From Roseitranquillus sediminis (lineage in GTDB: Bacteria; Pseudomonadota; Alphaproteobacteria; Rhodobacterales; Rhodobacteraceae), in the NCBI RefSeq assembly GCF_016918935.1, contig NZ_JAFFOB010000019.1:124001-188000 (forward strand): a DNA stretch of 64,000 nucleotides. The letters are read 5' to 3'. Under the pieces are notes generated by a model. That model was not told the origin of the DNA. It made no database searches and saw only the letters and a program-made list of their open reading frames with translations. The position numbers and the translations under genes were made by a program. This document shows positions 15,578-24,800 of this stretch, piece by piece. The first letter of the stretch is position 1. The number at the start of each line of letters is the position of its first letter.

Positions 15578-15614
15578 GTTAACCTTAGACGCGCAGTGGT
15601 TAACCACACGTTAC
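15578..15614 (-). promoter_or_regulatory. CtrA-type binding sites in the ctrA promoter
   Basis: TTAA-N7-TTAC at 15600-15614 closely matches the CtrA consensus TTAA-N7-TTAA. A second half-site, GTTAACC at 15578-15584, repeats the GTTAACC at 15599-15605 exactly 21 bp away, about two helical turns. Both lie between the sciP-like stop and the ctrA ATG. Autoregulation by CtrA is inference. Confidence 0.55.
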
Positions 15615-15620
15615 CATCAT

Positions 15621-15920
15621 TTACACTTTATCTGCCTCAACTTTGAGTTGTCTATACCGCTGGCACGTGGTGGCTTTCAGCGCAATCTCTCCATGCTGTA
15701 CGACGGCCTCCCGCCAAGCTTGCAACTCCTCGAAAGACAAGGAATATTTCGACATCGCCTCCTCCTCGCCGATGAGCCTGGCATCCAGCGCACGCACCAC
15801 GGCGGCCTTGCGGCTCGCGACCCAGCGTCGGGTGTTCTCGGGAGGCAAATCTGCCCGTGTCATGATCGTTCCGTCCGGCAACGTCACCGCACGCGGCCCG
15901 TCCACTTTCCTCAGGTACAT
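15621..15920 (-). CDS. sciP: SciP-type CtrA inhibitor (DUF1153)
   Basis: 99-aa helix-turn-helix protein resembling Caulobacter SciP, which binds CtrA and blocks its transcription activation. Family blocks are [23 protein letters not shown], a central [23 protein letters not shown], and the tail [11 protein letters not shown]. The start is ATG at 15920, preceded by AGGGG; an in-frame GTG at 15935 is less likely. It lies just upstream of ctrA on the same strand, so regulator and inhibitor are linked. Divergent from mnmA across about 130 bp. Confidence 0.88.
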   Translation of the reverse strand: MYLRKVDGPRAVTLPDGTIMTRADLPPENTRRWVASRKAAVVRALDARLIGEEEAMSKYSLSFEELQAWREAVVQHGEIALKATTCQRYRQLKVEADKV

Positions 15921-16048
15921 CTCGTCACCCCTCACTACAGCTTGGAGCTTTCGATGCCGTGCGGCGCCTTACCTTGCCGTAAAGCCGTCACTTGCGAATG
16001 TGGCGGATTTTCCTATATTTCCGACGGCTTTTTCCCGAAGGATGACTC

Positions 16049-17185
16049 ATGGCCCTCGACAGCACCGCGCTGAACTCGCTCGGCTTCGCCAAGGCCCCGT
16101 CCGAGACGCGCGTCGTCGTCGCGATGTCCGGGGGCGTCGACAGCTCGGTCGTGGCGGCGGAGCTGGCGGCCGAGGGGTATGACGTCGTCGGCATCACGCT
16201 GCAGCTCTACGACCACGGCGCCGCGCTTGCGAAAAAGGGCGCCTGCTGTGCGGGGCAGGACATTCACGATGCGCGCCGCGTCGCCGAGCGGATGGGCTTT
16301 CCGCACTACGTCCTCGACTACGAGAGCCGCTTTCGCGACTCGGTCATCGGCGACTTCGCGGACGCCTACTTGGCCGGCGCGACGCCTGTGCCCTGCATCC
16401 GCTGCAACGAACGCGTCAAGTTCCGCGACCTGCTCGAGACCGCGCGCGACCTCGAGGCGGACTGCATGGCGACGGGCCACTACATACGGCGCGAGGTCGG
16501 TGCCGCGGGGCCTGAGCTGCACGTCGCCGCCGATCCGGCGCGCGACCAGTCGTACTTCCTGTTCTCGACCACGCCGGAGCAGCTGTCCTACCTGCGCTTT
16601 CCGCTCGGTGGCCTCGCGTCGAAAGCCGAGACGCGGGCGCTCGCGGGGAAACATGGTCTGCCGATCGCCGACAAGCCTGACAGCCAGGACATCTGCTTCG
16701 TGCCGAATGGCAACTACGCGGCCGTGATCGAGAAGCTGCGACCCGGTGCGGCTGATCCGGGCGAGATCGTGCACGCCGATGGCCGCGTTCTTGGCGCGCA
16801 CCGCGGCGTCATCCACTACACCGTCGGCCAGCGGCGCGGCCTCGGTATCGGCGGCCTGAGCGAGCCGCTTTACGTCGTCAGGCTTGACGTCGACCGGCGC
16901 GAGGTGGTCGTCGGCCCGAAGGAGATGCTCGCCACGAGACGCGTCCCGGTGGCCGAGATCAACTGGCTGGGCGAAGGTGCGCTCGACGACGGGCCGCGCG
17001 AGATTTCGGTCAAGGTCCGCTCGACGCGGCCGCCGCGCGAAGCGACCCTGCGCCCGCTGTCGCCGGCTACGGCAGAGGTCGAGCTTTTGTCGCCCGAAGA
17101 AGGCGTGTCGCCCGGACAGGCCTGCGTTTTCTACGACACCGGCACCACGCGCGTGCTCGGCGGCGGCTGGATCGTCGCCGGCTAG
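16049..17185 (+). CDS. mnmA: tRNA-specific 2-thiouridylase MnmA
   Basis: 378-aa enzyme that thiolates U34 of Lys, Glu and Gln tRNAs. It has the PP-loop [15 protein letters not shown], the catalytic cysteine in [14 protein letters not shown], the second in [12 protein letters not shown], and the [15 protein letters not shown] block. Length is normal. Its 2-thiouridine product is the substrate of MnmH (56275-57321). The stop is interlocked with the lpxB stop on the opposite strand in a single CTAG. Confidence 0.95.
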   Translation: MALDSTALNSLGFAKAPSETRVVVAMSGGVDSSVVAAELAAEGYDVVGITLQLYDHGAALAKKGACCAGQDIHDARRVAERMGFPHYVLDYESRFRDSVIGDFADAYLAGATPVPCIRCNERVKFRDLLETARDLEADCMATGHYIRREVGAAGPELHVAADPARDQSYFLFSTTPEQLSYLRFPLGGLASKAETRALAGKHGLPIADKPDSQDICFVPNGNYAAVIEKLRPGAADPGEIVHADGRVLGAHRGVIHYTVGQRRGLGIGGLSEPLYVVRLDVDRREVVVGPKEMLATRRVPVAEINWLGEGALDDGPREISVKVRSTRPPREATLRPLSPATAEVELLSPEEGVSPGQACVFYDTGTTRVLGGGWIVAG

Positions 17186-18309
17186 GGCAGTCCGTCCAGC
17201 ACCGCCCGCGCGGCCCGCAGCCCCGGCTCCGTCCCTCCGCGGCCCAAGCGCCTCATCGTCGTTTCCAGCGCCTCGATCTGCGGTGACGGATTCTCGAGCA
17301 GCCTCACCAGTGCACGCGCCATCAGGTCCGGGCGGCAGTCGGCGCCAAGGAACTCCGGCACCGCACGTGTTTCCGAGACAAGGTTCACGAGCGTGACGGT
17401 GTCGGTCCTGAGCATCCGCTTCAGGATCTGCCGGCTGATCCACGTCATGTCATAGCCGACGACCATTGGCGTACCTGCGGCGGCCAGCTCCAGCGTGACC
17501 GTGCCGGATTTGGCCAGCGCCACATCGGCAGCCTTGAAGGCAGCACGCCTTTCCTCCCGCTCGGTCACGATCAGCGGCGCGCCGGGCCATTCCGACGCCA
17601 GTTGCGCGACCTCGGCAGCGCGCTGGGGCAGCGCCGGCACCAGTACCCGCAAGTTCGGGTGGCGCTCCGCCACCCGGCGCAGCGTCGCGCCGAAGATCGG
17701 GGCCAGCCGCGCCACCTCACCGTGCCGCGAGCCGGGCAGGACCAGGACGACCGGCGCACCCGGCCCGAGCCTCGCACGCAGCGCCGCGACCTCGCTGTCG
17801 CTCGCCTGCCTTTCCGTCACGACGGGATGCCCGACAAAGTCGCAGCGCATTCCCTCTGCCTCCAAGTAAGGCGGCTCGAACGGAAAAAGCGCCAGCACCT
17901 GGTCCACCATCGGCGCCATCCTCATGGCGCGGCCCGATCGCCATGCCCAGACGGTTGGTGCGACGTAATGGACGGTGTGAACCTTCTGCCGGCTGCGGAC
18001 CTTGCGGATCACGCGAAGCGAGAAGTCCGGGCTGTCGATGGTGATGAGGGCGTCGGGCCGTGCCTGGACCGCAGCGGCCGCTGTCTCTCCGATCCGCCGG
18101 CGCAGCAGGCGATAGCGCGGCAGGATTTCGGCGATACCCATGACCGAAAGGTCGTCCATCGGAAAGAGGCTCGTCAGCCCCTGCTCCGCCATCAGCGGCC
18201 CGCCCACGCCCTGCACCTCAAGGTCCGGCACGATGCTCCTGAGCCCGGCGAGCAGCGCCGCACCAAGCCGGTCCCCCGATGGCTCGCCCGCCGTGAGAAA
18301 CAGCTTCAC
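17182..18309 (-). CDS. lpxB: Lipid-A-disaccharide synthase
   Basis: 375-aa GT19 glycosyltransferase that joins UDP-2,3-diacylglucosamine and lipid X to form lipid A disaccharide at the inner membrane. It has [13 protein letters not shown], the GVGGPLM motif, [28 protein letters not shown] and the nucleotide-binding [14 protein letters not shown]. Start GTG at 18309 overlaps the lpxI stop (GTGA); the longer upstream frame is lpxI shadow. Last gene of the envelope operon. Confidence 0.95.
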   Translation of the reverse strand: MKLFLTAGEPSGDRLGAALLAGLRSIVPDLEVQGVGGPLMAEQGLTSLFPMDDLSVMGIAEILPRYRLLRRRIGETAAAAVQARPDALITIDSPDFSLRVIRKVRSRQKVHTVHYVAPTVWAWRSGRAMRMAPMVDQVLALFPFEPPYLEAEGMRCDFVGHPVVTERQASDSEVAALRARLGPGAPVVLVLPGSRHGEVARLAPIFGATLRRVAERHPNLRVLVPALPQRAAEVAQLASEWPGAPLIVTEREERRAAFKAADVALAKSGTVTLELAAAGTPMVVGYDMTWISRQILKRMLRTDTVTLVNLVSETRAVPEFLGADCRPDLMARALVRLLENPSPQIEALETTMRRLGRGGTEPGLRAARAVLDGLP

Positions 18310-19148
18310 GAGGCGCGTACCCACACGAAGAGGCCGACCTCGTCGGCGGCCTCCGTCACCTCCGACCGGTCGAGCACCATGACGCCGCCCGCCTCGACGG
18401 CCAGTCCCGCGAGACCAGCTCGCGCCGCGGCCCTTACCGTTTTTGGACCAATGACCGGCAGGTCGACCCGCCGGTCCTGCCCCGGTTTCGGCGCCTTGCA
18501 AAGCACGCCGCGTCCATCGTGAGGTTCCGGCCGCCCCGGCACATCGCCCGAGAGTGTATCCAGCATCCAGTCGGTACCCGGGCCGGCCTCCACCGCGAGA
18601 ACCTGGCCCTGCGCTACCGCAAGGCTCTGCCCGATGTCCGCCGCGCCGATCAGCCGTAGCACCTCAAAGCCGCGCGTAGCGTCCTCCTCGTCCTGCGGCG
18701 AGGGTCGCGCCCGGCTCAGGAGCCCGGTCTCCGGGAGCAGCGCCGGCGCGGCCTCCTGGGCCGGGAGCACGCGGAAACCTTCCTCCTCAAAGATGGAGAT
18801 CACGGTGCGCAGCAGTGTGTCGTCGCCGGCGCGCATCGCGGGCGCCAGTCGCGTCATCGCGGTGCGCGTGAATCTGTCCATCTGTTCAAGCTCGAGCCGC
18901 GGCCGCCGCATCGCGCCCGCCAGCACCAGCTCGCCCACGTCGCGCGACCGCATGTCCGCGATCAGCCCGCCAAGCCGCTCAACTCGGAACGAGCGGGCGC
19001 TACGGCCGTCGGTGCCGAAGCCGACCCCTTCGGGAGCGTAGATGCAGGTATCGCTCGGCGACGCATCGGCGACGAGGTCCGCCAGCCGGCCGCGTCCGCC
19101 GACGATCGCGCGGCGATGTCTAGCCGGGCTTGAGGAAGGATCGGTCAC
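18306..19148 (-). CDS. lpxI: UDP-2,3-diacylglucosamine pyrophosphatase LpxI
   Basis: 280-aa enzyme that hydrolyses UDP-2,3-diacylglucosamine to lipid X, replacing LpxH in many alphaproteobacteria. LpxI/DUF1009 blocks: AIVGGRGRLADLVAD, GGLIADMRSRDVGELVLAGAMRRP, DDTLLRTVISIFEEEGF, VLAVEAGPGTDWML, LPVIGPKTV. GTG start at 19148 overlaps lpxA by 29 bp, which suggests translational coupling. The operon flanks, lpxA and lpxB, confirm the role. Confidence 0.93.
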   Translation of the reverse strand: MTDPSSSPARHRRAIVGGRGRLADLVADASPSDTCIYAPEGVGFGTDGRSARSFRVERLGGLIADMRSRDVGELVLAGAMRRPRLELEQMDRFTRTAMTRLAPAMRAGDDTLLRTVISIFEEEGFRVLPAQEAAPALLPETGLLSRARPSPQDEEDATRGFEVLRLIGAADIGQSLAVAQGQVLAVEAGPGTDWMLDTLSGDVPGRPEPHDGRGVLCKAPKPGQDRRVDLPVIGPKTVRAAARAGLAGLAVEAGGVMVLDRSEVTEAADEVGLFVWVRAS

Positions 19149-19926
19149 TGTCGCTCAGGATGAAATCGACGATGGTGCGAACATAGTCGCTGTCGGTCTC
19201 GTCGGCCAGCCGGCGCGCCCGTTCCTGGAATGCACCTTCACCCTGCGCCAGCATCTGATATGCGGCGCGCAGCGCAGTAATGTCCGAGCGCGCGACGCCC
19301 TTGCGCTTCAGTCCGACGAGGTTCAGCCCGTCGAGCATTCCGCGCGGCGCCTGGACGAGACCGTAGGGGATGACGTCGTTCGTCACCATGGTGACGGCGC
19401 CGATGATCGCGCCGCGGCCGATCCGCACGAACTGGTGGATGCCCGACAGGCCGCCGATGATCACGTCGTCCTCGACCACCACATGGCCCGCGAGGGCGCT
19501 CTGGTTCGCGACGATCACCCGGTCGCCCACCTGCGCGTCGTGACCCACATGCGCGCCGGTCATGAAGAGGCAGTCGTCGCCGACGCGTGTCACACCGCCG
19601 CCACCCTCGGTGCCGGTGTTCATCGTCACGCCTTCGCGGATCCGGCAGCGGGCACCGACGATCAGCCGCGTGAGTTCCCCACGGTACTTGAGGTCCTGCG
19701 GGATCTCACCAACGCTTGCGAAGGGGAAGATGACGGTGCTTTCGCCAATCTCGGTACGGCCGGTCAAAACGACGTGCGACTTCAGCTCGACGCCCGCAGC
19801 CAGCCGCACGTCCGGACCGACCATTGAAAATGCGCCAACGATGACGCCGTCGCCCAGGACCGCGCCCTCCTCAATCACCGCCGAGGGATGAACTCGAGCT
19901 GACGGGTGGATTGCCGACGCGCTCAC
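19120..19926 (-). CDS. lpxA: UDP-N-acetylglucosamine acyltransferase
   Basis: 268-aa left-handed beta-helix enzyme that adds the first hydroxyacyl chain of lipid A. It has repeated hexapeptides (for example [16 protein letters not shown]), the catalytic His in [13 protein letters not shown], the [13 protein letters not shown] block and LVGLKRKG. Start is GTG at 19926, overlapping the fabZ stop (GTGA). The upstream frame beyond this belongs to fabZ in another frame. Confidence 0.95.
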   Translation of the reverse strand: MSASAIHPSARVHPSAVIEEGAVLGDGVIVGAFSMVGPDVRLAAGVELKSHVVLTGRTEIGESTVIFPFASVGEIPQDLKYRGELTRLIVGARCRIREGVTMNTGTEGGGGVTRVGDDCLFMTGAHVGHDAQVGDRVIVANQSALAGHVVVEDDVIIGGLSGIHQFVRIGRGAIIGAVTMVTNDVIPYGLVQAPRGMLDGLNLVGLKRKGVARSDITALRAAYQMLAQGEGAFQERARRLADETDSDYVRTIVDFILSDSDRSFLKPG

Positions 19927-20378
19927 GCCTTCGGGAGGTCCATCATCGCGGTGAACTCTGCCTCGGCCGCGAGTTCGTCCCCGACTGTTGCGCGGCCCGT
20001 AAATTTCCAGACCTTCCCGCCGCCGCGCCGGGTCTCGACACGCATTGTGAGCACGTCGCCCGGCCGCACCATCCGGCGAAATTTCACCTGATCGATCCCC
20101 ATGAAGTAGACGAGCATCGCCTTGTCGGCGAGCTTTATGGTCACGCCCACCATCACCGCCGCCGTCTGCGCCATCGCTTCGACGATCAGCACGCCAGGCA
20201 TGACAGGCATCTCCGGGAAGTGCCCCTGAAAGTGCGGCTCGTTGGCGGTGACGTTCTTGATCCCGACGGCGCTCTGCGTGCCATCGATCTCCTCGACCCG
20301 GTCGACTAGCAGGAAGGGATACCGGTGCGGCAGGATCCGCCGGATCAGGGCGATGTCGGCGCTGGGCAATTCGCTCAT
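19923..20378 (-). CDS. fabZ: 3-hydroxyacyl-ACP dehydratase FabZ
   Basis: 151-aa hot-dog dehydratase of fatty acid synthesis that competes with lipid A enzymes for hydroxyacyl-ACP. Visible: [17 protein letters not shown], the catalytic His in [18 protein letters not shown] and Glu in EAMAQTAAV. Start ATG at 20378 with GAGG 9 nt upstream. It is separated from skp by a 70-bp gap containing a strong hairpin (20398-20431). Confidence 0.96.
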   Translation of the reverse strand: MSELPSADIALIRRILPHRYPFLLVDRVEEIDGTQSAVGIKNVTANEPHFQGHFPEMPVMPGVLIVEAMAQTAAVMVGVTIKLADKAMLVYFMGIDQVKFRRMVRPGDVLTMRVETRRGGGKVWKFTGRATVGDELAAEAEFTAMMDLPKA

Positions 20379-20397
20379 CGGATGTCGCCTCGTGCTC

Positions 20398-20431
20398 GGA
20401 TGCTGCGCGTCGTAGCAAGCACGCAGCATCC
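20398..20431 (-). promoter_or_regulatory. Strong intra-operon hairpin between skp and fabZ
   Basis: A perfect 10-bp stem (GGATGCTGCG with CGCAGCATCC) and a 14-nt loop fill half of the 70-bp skp-fabZ gap, 19 nt before the fabZ ATG. There is no T-run. It could be an RNA-processing, stability or attenuation element; no function is shown. Confidence 0.5.
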
Positions 20432-20448
20432 CGGCAAGGCACCGACGG

Positions 20449-21039
20449 TCATTCGCCGGTCGTGACCGCGTCCGGCCCGGCTTCCTCGGAGCTTGCCGGG
20501 GCCTCGTCCACCACGCTCTCACCATCGCCGACCTCGGCGTCGATCCGGCGGATCACCTCGTCAGTCACGTCGATTTGCTGCGAGGCAATGAAAACCGCCC
20601 GGCGCTCGAGGATGATGAGCGCGCCGCGGTCGCGCAGGATTTCCGCTAGCACTGGCGTTACGTATGCAGCGAACGCCTGCCGCTCGCGATCCCGCAGCCC
20701 GGCCAGCTCGCTCGACTTGGTGTCCTGTTCATCGCGGACGCGCTGGACCTTCTGGTCGAACGCATCCGCCAGCCGGCGGAACTCCTCCGGCGTCATCTGG
20801 GGGCGTCTTTCGGTGAGATCGCGCTCCTCTGCGATCAGTTCGGCCTCTATCGCTCGGTTCTCGGCCGCCAGTGCCGCCGACCGCTCCTCGATCTGGGCCA
20901 AAACTCTCTGGCCAAAGCGACTCTCGGTGAAGAGGCGGTCCTGGTCGATCACGAGGATTGGGGCCGGCGCCTCCTCCTGCCCTGCGGCCGGCGCCGCAAG
21001 GCCAAGGAAGGCGGCGACGAGGAGGGCACGCGCCGCCAT
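20449..21039 (-). CDS. OmpH/Skp-family periplasmic chaperone
   Basis: 196-aa secreted protein with a signal peptide ([21 protein letters not shown], cut after AAG/Q region), followed by [17 protein letters not shown] and a long charged coiled-coil with high Glu/Arg/Ala content, as in Skp, the outer-membrane-protein holdase. It is longer than E. coli Skp and has an acidic C-terminal tail. Overlaps the bamA stop by one base (TGATG). Position between bamA and fabZ supports the call. Confidence 0.85.
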   Translation of the reverse strand: MAARALLVAAFLGLAAPAAGQEEAPAPILVIDQDRLFTESRFGQRVLAQIEERSAALAAENRAIEAELIAEERDLTERRPQMTPEEFRRLADAFDQKVQRVRDEQDTKSSELAGLRDRERQAFAAYVTPVLAEILRDRGALIILERRAVFIASQQIDVTDEVIRRIDAEVGDGESVVDEAPASSEEAGPDAVTTGE

Positions 21040-23375
21040 CAGAACCGGGTCGAGAACGTGAACGCAAAGTTCCGCTCCTCGTCGTACTCTTCCTTGATGA
21101 GCGGCGTCGAGAAGTTGAACCGCAGCGGCCCGAGCGGCGTGTCCCAGAAGAGCGAGAGTCCAACGGCCGAGCGAAGCGCGAATTCGTCGTCCAGCAGTTC
21201 GTCCCCGTCGTCGCCGTCCGACCCGCCGTCCACGTCGTCGAGCGACCAGACCGAACCGAAGTCGAGGAACGCGCCGCCGGTGACGCCGTACTCGTCCGGC
21301 AGGCCGAGCGGGAACTCGGTCTCGAAGCGCGCCGCGGCGTAGTAGTTGCCGCCGAGCACGTCATCGTTGTCGACGTTGAGGTCGCGCGGACCAACGCCGC
21401 GCGACTCGAAGCCGCGCAACTGGCGCGACGAAAGGAAGAACCGGTCGGTGACGCGGCTGTCGCCGTCGATCATCGTCAGCGCGCCGCCCTCGATCGTGGC
21501 TCGCAGCGTCACCTCCTCGTTCCAGACGAGCGTCTGTCCGGTCAGTTCGGCCGTCGTCTTGATGTACTGGTTGTCGCCGCCGACGCCGGCGAAGTCCTGA
21601 CCGAAGCTGAAGAGAAATCCCGCGTTCGGGTTCAGCCCGGTGCGGCGGGTGTCGTAGGTAAAGGTGTAGCCGACGGCGCTTGTCCAGAGGGTCCCCTCCT
21701 CCTCGAGCAGGATGGGAGAGGAATCTTCATCGATGTCGTCGATCGTGTCGCGCGAGATCGAATAGCGCAGGGTCAGTCGCCCGTTCTCGCTGATCGGGAA
21801 GTTGATGCTGGGCGACACTCCGACAACCTCGGTGTCGTAATACGAGTTATCGCGGTCTGTCGTCGCGTAGAACGCGTCGAACCTGAACCGCAGGTCGCGG
21901 CTCAGCACGTAGGGCTCGATGAAGGTGATCCGAGACGAGGCGTTGTCGACGCCGGTGTTCACTTCGAAGCGCAGCGTCTGGCCGCGCCCGAGGAAGTTGC
22001 GTTCGGAAAAGCTGAGCGCAAAGCCGAGGCCCGATTCGTCGCTATAGCTCGCCCCGAACGAGAGCGAACCGGTCGGCTGCTCCTCCACGTCGACGTCGAC
22101 GACGACTTGGTTTGACGATGAACCCTCGCGCGCGTTGACGTCCACGTTGGCAAAGTAGTTCAGTGCCCGGATCCGCTCGGCCGCAGCCCGGATCTCCCGC
22201 GGGTTGAAGGGATCGCCTTCCACGGTGCGGAACTCGCGTCGGATCACCCGGTCGAGCGTCGTCTGGTTGCCCTCGATGTCGATCCGTTCGACGAAGACCC
22301 GCGGCCCACGCGAAATGCGGAACTCGATGTCGAGCTCGAGGTTGCGGTCGTCGCGGCTTACGACCGGCTCCACCCGGATGAAGTCGAGGCCGCGCTGCGT
22401 CGCCAGACGCTCCATCCGCGCGATCGTGTTCTCGACCGCCGTTGGGCTGTAGGTCTGGCCCGGGCGGATGCGGCTTACCGCAAGGTAGTCGGCCGCGTCG
22501 ACGCCGGGAACTTCGCTTGCCGCGGTGATGACGCCGAAATCAAAGGATTGTCCCTCCTGCACAACAAACGTGATGAAGGTCGCGTCCCGCTCGCGCGCCA
22601 GCTCGGTGGTCACGTCGAGGATGCGGAAGTCTACATAGCCGCGCGACTGGTAGAAGTCCCGCAGAAGCTGCCGGTCGACCTCGATGCGCTCGGCGACGAA
22701 GGTGTCACTCTGGATAAGACGGCGCAGCAGGCCGGCCTGCGAGGTCTCCAGCACCCGGCGCAGCCGCCGGTCAGAATAGGCGCGGTTGCCTACGAACGAG
22801 ATCCGCTCGTTCTCGACGATCCGCCCTTCGGTCACCTCGAAGACGAGGTCGACGCGGTTGCCCTGGCGGCGAATGATCCGCGGCTCGACCGTCGCCGCAA
22901 GGCGTCCGCTGACGCGGTAGGCCTCGGCGATGCGCTGCGCGTCCTGCTCCGCCAGCGACGGCGAGAAGACCCGGCGCGGCTGCGACTGCACCACCGTCAG
23001 GATGCGCTCGTCGTCGATCTGCCGGTTGCCCTCGATCGCGATGGCGTTGATCGTTGGCCGCTCGACCACCTCCACGACGAGAGTGCCGCTCCGCGGCGTG
23101 ATCTCCACCGTTTCGAAGAGGCCTGAGTTGATCAGCCGCTGGTAGGCCGCGTTGAGATCGCCACCGCTCACCGCCTGACCGCTCCCGATGTCGAGATACT
23201 CGAGGATCGTGGCGTCCTCGATCCGCTGGTTCCCCTCGATCGCCACCGAGCCGAAGCTGAAACCCTGAGCCGCCGCCGGTGGCGGGACCCACCCCAGCAC
23301 GAGGCCGAAGAGCAACGCTGCCAAAGCCAGAGGCGCGCCAGCCCCGCCGACACGCCCCGAAAGAGCTCTCATCAT
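21039..23375 (-). CDS. bamA: Outer membrane protein assembly factor BamA
   Basis: 778-aa Omp85 protein that folds beta-barrels into the outer membrane. It has a signal peptide ending in PPPAAAQG, then five predicted POTRA repeats (first FGSVAIEGNQRIEDATI, last FVERIDIEGNQTTLDRVI), and a C-terminal 16-strand barrel with the conserved RGF loop in QLRGFESRGVGPRD and a terminal phenylalanine (TFSTRF). An acidic Asp/Gly-rich loop (about residue 685-700) is notable. Operon: rseP-bamA-skp. Confidence 0.96.
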   Translation of the reverse strand: MMRALSGRVGGAGAPLALAALLFGLVLGWVPPPAAAQGFSFGSVAIEGNQRIEDATILEYLDIGSGQAVSGGDLNAAYQRLINSGLFETVEITPRSGTLVVEVVERPTINAIAIEGNRQIDDERILTVVQSQPRRVFSPSLAEQDAQRIAEAYRVSGRLAATVEPRIIRRQGNRVDLVFEVTEGRIVENERISFVGNRAYSDRRLRRVLETSQAGLLRRLIQSDTFVAERIEVDRQLLRDFYQSRGYVDFRILDVTTELARERDATFITFVVQEGQSFDFGVITAASEVPGVDAADYLAVSRIRPGQTYSPTAVENTIARMERLATQRGLDFIRVEPVVSRDDRNLELDIEFRISRGPRVFVERIDIEGNQTTLDRVIRREFRTVEGDPFNPREIRAAAERIRALNYFANVDVNAREGSSSNQVVVDVDVEEQPTGSLSFGASYSDESGLGFALSFSERNFLGRGQTLRFEVNTGVDNASSRITFIEPYVLSRDLRFRFDAFYATTDRDNSYYDTEVVGVSPSINFPISENGRLTLRYSISRDTIDDIDEDSSPILLEEEGTLWTSAVGYTFTYDTRRTGLNPNAGFLFSFGQDFAGVGGDNQYIKTTAELTGQTLVWNEEVTLRATIEGGALTMIDGDSRVTDRFFLSSRQLRGFESRGVGPRDLNVDNDDVLGGNYYAAARFETEFPLGLPDEYGVTGGAFLDFGSVWSLDDVDGGSDGDDGDELLDDEFALRSAVGLSLFWDTPLGPLRFNFSTPLIKEEYDEERNFAFTFSTRF

Positions 23376-23455
23376 GTCTGTCCCCGCCCGATCGCCTGCT
23401 TTTAGGATCGGAGTAACGGCAACGTCAGATCATGTCAAAAGCCGATGCAGGCGCG

Positions 23456-24796
23456 TCAGGGGCAGAAGAGGTCGTTGGTCAGCGCGAAGGCCATCAATGT
23501 CAGAAGGAACGCGAGGCCCATCGCCATCAGCACCCTAAGCGCCCGGTCGCTTGGTGGCCGGCCTGAAACCGCCTCGTAGGCGTGGAACACGAGGTGCCCG
23601 CCGTCGAGGATTGGGATCGGGAACAGGTTCAGCAAACCGACCGCGGTGGATAGCACCGCGATGAACCACACGAAGCTGAGCCAGCCCTGGCTGGCCGCCG
23701 CACCGCTGGTCTGGGCGATGCCGATCGGGCCGCTCAGGTTGCACGAGCTGATCGCGCCGGCCGCCATGTGCCAGAGCCCCGAGAGGCTCGACTCCACGAT
23801 GAAGGCCGTCTGCTCCACGCCGTAGCCGAGCGCGGACAGCGGCCCCGGCGTCCGCGTCTGGGGCTCGAAGAGCAGCCCACCGGATATCCCGACGAGCCAC
23901 CGCGTCTCGAACCCCCCGTCCTGCGTCGGCACGTCGGTCCGCCGCGGCACCACGACGATCTCCAGCCTCTCGCCGTCGCGCATGGCTTCGAGCAGGACGG
24001 GCCGCCCCTCTGAGGCCGCGACCGCGTCGCGCAGGTCGGCAAAGGTCTCCGCCGGCTCTCCCTCGATGGCGACGATCAGGTCGCCCTCGCCTAATCCCAC
24101 ATCGGCGGCGGCCGAACCCGGCGTGACGCCGGCCACCAGCGGCGGGAGCGGGTGCGGCGCGGCGACCACGAGCCTCTCACCGTCACGCTCGACCTCATAA
24201 TCCAGCGGACTCTCCTCCGGCAGCGCCGGCAGGACCGCGTCCAGTCCGCCCACGTCCGGCAGTACCTCGCCGTCGATAGAGAGGATCCGGTCCCCTGCCT
24301 CGAGCGCCGCCGCGCCGGGCACCTCCTGCCGCACCGCCCCGACCGTCAGCGGCTCCGACGCCACGCCCTGCAGCGTCAGCACCGCCGCGAAGACCAGGAT
24401 AGAGAGCGCAAAGTTGAAGAACGGTCCCGCCGCGACCGTAGCCGCCCGCGCCCAGAGCGGGGCGCCCTGCATGGTCCGGCGACGAGTGTCCTCGGTCATC
24501 GCCGCCACGACCTCGTCGTCGGCGCCCGCCGAGGCAGGGTCGGCGTCGCCTAGGAATCGCACGTAGCCACCAAGCGGCAGGGCGGCGACCTGCCAGCGCG
24601 TGCCGCGTCGATCCATTCGGCTGAAGAGCACGGGGCCGAATCCCAGGCTGAAGACCTCGGCATCAATGCCGCTCCAGCGACCGACGATATAGTGCCCGAA
24701 CTCGTGGATCGCGACGATCACCGACAATGCGACCACGAAGGCCGCGAGGGTCCAGATGACGTTGCCGAAGGACGGCAAAAGGCTGACGAGGTCCAT
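23456..24796 (-). CDS. rseP: RIP zinc metalloprotease RseP
   Basis: 446-aa intramembrane M50 site-2 protease for regulated proteolysis of anti-sigma factors and leftover signal peptides. Active site HEFGH near residue 31-35 in the first TM, and NLFPIPILDGGH in the third TM supplies the other metal ligand. Two PDZ domains lie in between (around GDRILSIDGEVL and GDLIVAIEGEPAE). It follows dxr with a 4-bp gap. Confidence 0.95.
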   Translation of the reverse strand: MDLVSLLPSFGNVIWTLAAFVVALSVIVAIHEFGHYIVGRWSGIDAEVFSLGFGPVLFSRMDRRGTRWQVAALPLGGYVRFLGDADPASAGADDEVVAAMTEDTRRRTMQGAPLWARAATVAAGPFFNFALSILVFAAVLTLQGVASEPLTVGAVRQEVPGAAALEAGDRILSIDGEVLPDVGGLDAVLPALPEESPLDYEVERDGERLVVAAPHPLPPLVAGVTPGSAAADVGLGEGDLIVAIEGEPAETFADLRDAVAASEGRPVLLEAMRDGERLEIVVVPRRTDVPTQDGGFETRWLVGISGGLLFEPQTRTPGPLSALGYGVEQTAFIVESSLSGLWHMAAGAISSCNLSGPIGIAQTSGAAASQGWLSFVWFIAVLSTAVGLLNLFPIPILDGGHLVFHAYEAVSGRPPSDRALRVLMAMGLAFLLTLMAFALTNDLFCP

Positions 24797-24800
24797 GCTC

